In this document: piece after piece, positions 4,471-7,008 of the stretch
How positions within the stretch are numbered: position 1 is the first letter of the stretch
How the letters are laid out: each line of letters starts with the position of its first letter
Origin: SYIM01 sp039800205
Lineage (GTDB): Bacteria > Pseudomonadota > Gammaproteobacteria > Burkholderiales > Burkholderiaceae_E
NCBI GenBank assembly: GCA_039800205.1
Contig: JBDLRB010000238.1
Span: 1-7,008, forward strand
DNA length: 7,008 bases
Reading direction: 5' to 3'
Translations under genes and position numbers: made by a program
The notes under the pieces: generated by a model
Seen by the model: the letters and a program-made list of their open reading frames with translations, nothing else
What the model was told of the DNA's origin: nothing
Database searches by the model: none

Positions 4471-7008
4471 ATGCCGCACAATGCATTCAAGACCCTGAAG
4501 GACTTCAAGCTGAAGTCTGGCAAGGCCGCCAAGCTCTATTCGCTGCCGGCACTTGCCAAGACCTTCCCCAATGTCAAGCGCCTGCCGATGTCGATCCGTG
4601 TGGTGCTCGAATCGGTGCTCCGCAACATGGACGGCAAGAAGGTCACCGAAGCCCATGTCGAGCAACTCGCAAACTGGAAGCCCAACGCAGCGCGTGTGGA
4701 AGAGATCCCGTTCGTGGTCGCACGGGTGGTTCTACAGGATCTGACCGGTATTCCGCTGCTCGCAGACTTGGCCGCAATGCGCAATGTGGCCGAGCAGATG
4801 GGGATCCCGGCCAAGCGCATCGAACCGCTGGTGCCGGTCGATCTCGTGGTCGACCATTCCGTGATGATCGACAACTACGGCAAGCGCAACGCGCTCGACC
4901 TCAATATGAAGCTTGAATTCCAGCGCAATCAGGAGCGCTACAAGTTCATGAAGTGGGGGATGCAGGCCTTCGATACCTTCCGGGTCGTTCCCCCAGGATT
5001 CGGTATCGTTCACCAGGTCAACCTGGAGTACCTCGGTCGCGGTCTGCACAAGACGGCGGACAAGGTCTACTACCCGGATACGCTCGTCGGGACCGATAGC
5101 CACACGACGATGATCAACGGCATCGGTGTGGTCGGCTGGGGCGTAGGGGGCATTGAGGCCGAGGCAGGCATGCTGGGCCAGCCGGTTTACTTCCTGACGC
5201 CCGATGTCGTCGGCGTCGAGTTGAAGGGCCGTTTGCGGGAAGGCGTGACGGCCACCGACCTGGTCCTCGCCATCACCGAAATGCTGCGCAAGGCCAAGGT
5301 GGTCGGAAAGTTCGTTGAGTTCTTTGGCGAAGGCACGGCCAGTCTTGCCGTGCCCGACCGAGCAACGATCGCCAACATGGCCCCCGAATATGGCGCCACC
5401 ATGGGCTTCTTCACGGTGGACGACAACACGATCGACTACTTCAAGGGCACCGGGCGCACTGCGGCAGAGATCGACGCACTCGCCAGCTGGTTCAAGGCGC
5501 AAGGTCTGTATGGCACCCCCAAGGGGGGCGAGATCGACTATTCAACGGTCTACACGCTGGACCTTGGATCGATCGTCCCCTCACTCGCCGGCCCCAAGCG
5601 GCCCCAGGACCGGATCGAGATCGGACAGGTTTCGTCCACCTTCTCGGAGCTCTACTCCCGTCCGGCGGCCGAAAACGGCTTCAATCTGCCCGCCGAAACC
5701 CTTCCGACCGTCCACAAGACCGCCAGCGGGATGCCGCTTCAGAACGGTGATGTCCTGATCGCGGCCATTACGTCCTGCACGAATACGTCGAACCCAGGCG
5801 TTCTGCTCGCAGCGGGCCTGCTCGCCAAGAAGGCGGTCGAGGCCGGGCTTAAGGTCAAACCGCACGTCAAGACCTCGCTCGCGCCTGGGTCGAGGATCGT
5901 GACAAGCTATCTCGAAAAGGCGGGTTTGTTACCTTACCTCGAAAAACTCGGCTTTGCTGTGGCTGCGTACGGTTGTACGACGTGTATCGGCAATGCGGGT
6001 GACCTGACGGCAGAAGTCAACGAGACCGTCACCCAGAACAACATGGTGTGCTCGGCCGTGCTCTCCGGGAACCGCAACTTTGAGGCCCGGATTCATCCGA
6101 ATCTGAAGGCCAACTTCCTCGCTTCGCCACCGCTGGTCGTCGCCTATGCACTGGCCGGCAACGTCCGGGTGGATCTCATGACCGAACCCGTGGGTCAGGG
6201 CAAAGGCGGCAAGGATGTCTACATCGGTGACATCTGGCCCACCAGCAGCGAGGTCAATGCGCTCATGAAGTACGCCATGGACGCCAAGACCTTCCGCCAG
6301 AACTATGCCGACGTCAAGGACAATCCGGGCAAGCTCTGGGAAAAGATCAAGGGCACGAAGGGCGAAGTCTACGACTGGCCGCAGTCCACCTACATTGCCC
6401 GCCCGCCGTTTTTCGATGGTTTCGAGATGGAGCCCTCGCCCACACCCGCCGCCATCCAGGGGGCGCGGGCGCTTGCGCTCTTTGGTGACTCGATCACGAC
6501 CGATCACATCTCGCCGGCGGGTTCATTCCGGGAGGCGACCCCCGCGGGCAAGTTCCTGACCGGCCACGGGGTCAGCAAGGGCGACTTCAATACCTATGGC
6601 GCTCGACGCGGGAACCACGAAGTCATGATGCGTGGCACGTTTGCGAACGTCCGAATCAAGAACCTGATGCTGCCGCCCCAGGCCGACGGTAGCCGTGTCG
6701 AGGGGGGGGTCACACTGCATCAGCCGTCCGGCGACGCGATGCCCATTTACGATGCGGCGATGCGATACATCGGCGAGGGCACACCCACCGTCGTCTTCGG
6801 TGGCGAGGAGTACGGCACCGGATCGTCACGGGATTGGGCTGCCAAGGGAACGCAGCTGTTGGGCGTCAAGGCGGTTGTCGTCCGCAGCTTCGAACGAATT
6901 CACCGTTCCAATCTGGTCGGCATGGGTGTATTGCCGCTGCAGTTCAAAGGGGCAGACAGCTGGCAATCGCTCGGTATCAAGGGGGATGAGACCTTTGACA
7001 TTGAGATC
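4471..7008 (+). CDS. acnA: Aconitate hydratase A (3' end beyond window)
   Basis: AcnA is a 4Fe-4S enzyme that isomerises citrate and isocitrate through cis-aconitate, and can often hydrate 2-methyl-cis-aconitate to 2-methylisocitrate. The reading frame is open for 846 codons to the window edge, so roughly 50-60 C-terminal residues of a protein of about 900 are missing. Cluster ligands are C436 (TSCTNTSNP) and C502/C505 (YGCTTCIGNAG), almost the same positions as in E. coli AcnA. Other landmarks are DSHTTM (209-214), the swivel-domain GDSITTDHISPAG (672-684) and the active-site YGTGSSRDWAAKG from 781. The N-terminal half (LPMSIRVVLESVLRN, VPVDLVVDHSV) and the later MRGTFANVRIKN are AcnA-like rather than AcnD-like. 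ATG at 4471 is preceded by GAGGAAA; it lies 32 bp after prpC. No frameshift is seen. Confidence 0.95.
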   Translation, partial: MPHNAFKTLKDFKLKSGKAAKLYSLPALAKTFPNVKRLPMSIRVVLESVLRNMDGKKVTEAHVEQLANWKPNAARVEEIPFVVARVVLQDLTGIPLLADLAAMRNVAEQMGIPAKRIEPLVPVDLVVDHSVMIDNYGKRNALDLNMKLEFQRNQERYKFMKWGMQAFDTFRVVPPGFGIVHQVNLEYLGRGLHKTADKVYYPDTLVGTDSHTTMINGIGVVGWGVGGIEAEAGMLGQPVYFLTPDVVGVELKGRLREGVTATDLVLAITEMLRKAKVVGKFVEFFGEGTASLAVPDRATIANMAPEYGATMGFFTVDDNTIDYFKGTGRTAAEIDALASWFKAQGLYGTPKGGEIDYSTVYTLDLGSIVPSLAGPKRPQDRIEIGQVSSTFSELYSRPAAENGFNLPAETLPTVHKTASGMPLQNGDVLIAAITSCTNTSNPGVLLAAGLLAKKAVEAGLKVKPHVKTSLAPGSRIVTSYLEKAGLLPYLEKLGFAVAAYGCTTCIGNAGDLTAEVNETVTQNNMVCSAVLSGNRNFEARIHPNLKANFLASPPLVVAYALAGNVRVDLMTEPVGQGKGGKDVYIGDIWPTSSEVNALMKYAMDAKTFRQNYADVKDNPGKLWEKIKGTKGEVYDWPQSTYIARPPFFDGFEMEPSPTPAAIQGARALALFGDSITTDHISPAGSFREATPAGKFLTGHGVSKGDFNTYGARRGNHEVMMRGTFANVRIKNLMLPPQADGSRVEGGVTLHQPSGDAMPIYDAAMRYIGEGTPTVVFGGEEYGTGSSRDWAAKGTQLLGVKAVVVRSFERIHRSNLVGMGVLPLQFKGADSWQSLGIKGDETFDIEI

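Noticed and set aside
3815..4486. Open frame of 223 codons on the minus strand across prpC
   Set aside because: Antisense to prpC with its catalytic motifs intact; the translation is low-complexity His/Arg/Gly-rich and resembles no family I know.
4732..5502. Open frame of 256 codons on the minus strand inside acnA
   Set aside because: It lies wholly antisense to a well-conserved aconitase, has no recognisable domain, and is the kind of shadow frame expected from strong G/C bias at third codon positions.

Overview
The window is GC-rich, densely coding bacterial DNA. Its proteins look betaproteobacterial (Burkholderiales or a neighbouring order): the cytosolic-type malate dehydrogenase of about 327 residues, the SdhC N-terminus, and a GntR gene sitting between sdhC and mdh all point that way. 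This placement comes from remembered family features, not from a database search.

Layout. Positions 1-159 (minus strand) hold the start of sdhC, the cytochrome b subunit of succinate dehydrogenase, which runs off the left edge. After a 120-bp gap comes a GntR/HutC-type regulator on the same strand (280-1134). A 200-bp divergent control region (1135-1334) follows. It carries a good sigma70-like promoter reading right, a weaker mirror-image candidate reading left, and two short perfect palindromes. To the right lies a tight co-directional run: mdh (malate dehydrogenase), prpB (2-methylisocitrate lyase), prpC (2-methylcitrate synthase) and acnA (aconitase A, cut by the right edge after 846 codons). 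Gaps in this run are 49, 31 and 32 bp, each downstream gene has its own Shine-Dalgarno sequence, and no terminator is visible, so it is most likely one operon.

How the genes fit together. PrpC condenses propionyl-CoA with oxaloacetate to give 2-methylcitrate. An aconitase-family enzyme handles the 2-methyl-cis-aconitate/2-methylisocitrate step, and PrpB splits 2-methylisocitrate into pyruvate and succinate. Succinate dehydrogenase (sdhC side) and malate dehydrogenase help return succinate to oxaloacetate. The locus therefore combines classical TCA enzymes with the propionate (methylcitrate) cycle around a single local GntR regulator. No 2-methylcitrate dehydratase (PrpD, or AcnD with PrpF) is seen inside the window.

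I found no evidence of an undescribed system, mobile element, CRISPR array or RNA gene. The points most worth a second look are the architecture of the divergent promoter/operator and the use of an AcnA-type rather than AcnD-type aconitase next to prpBC.
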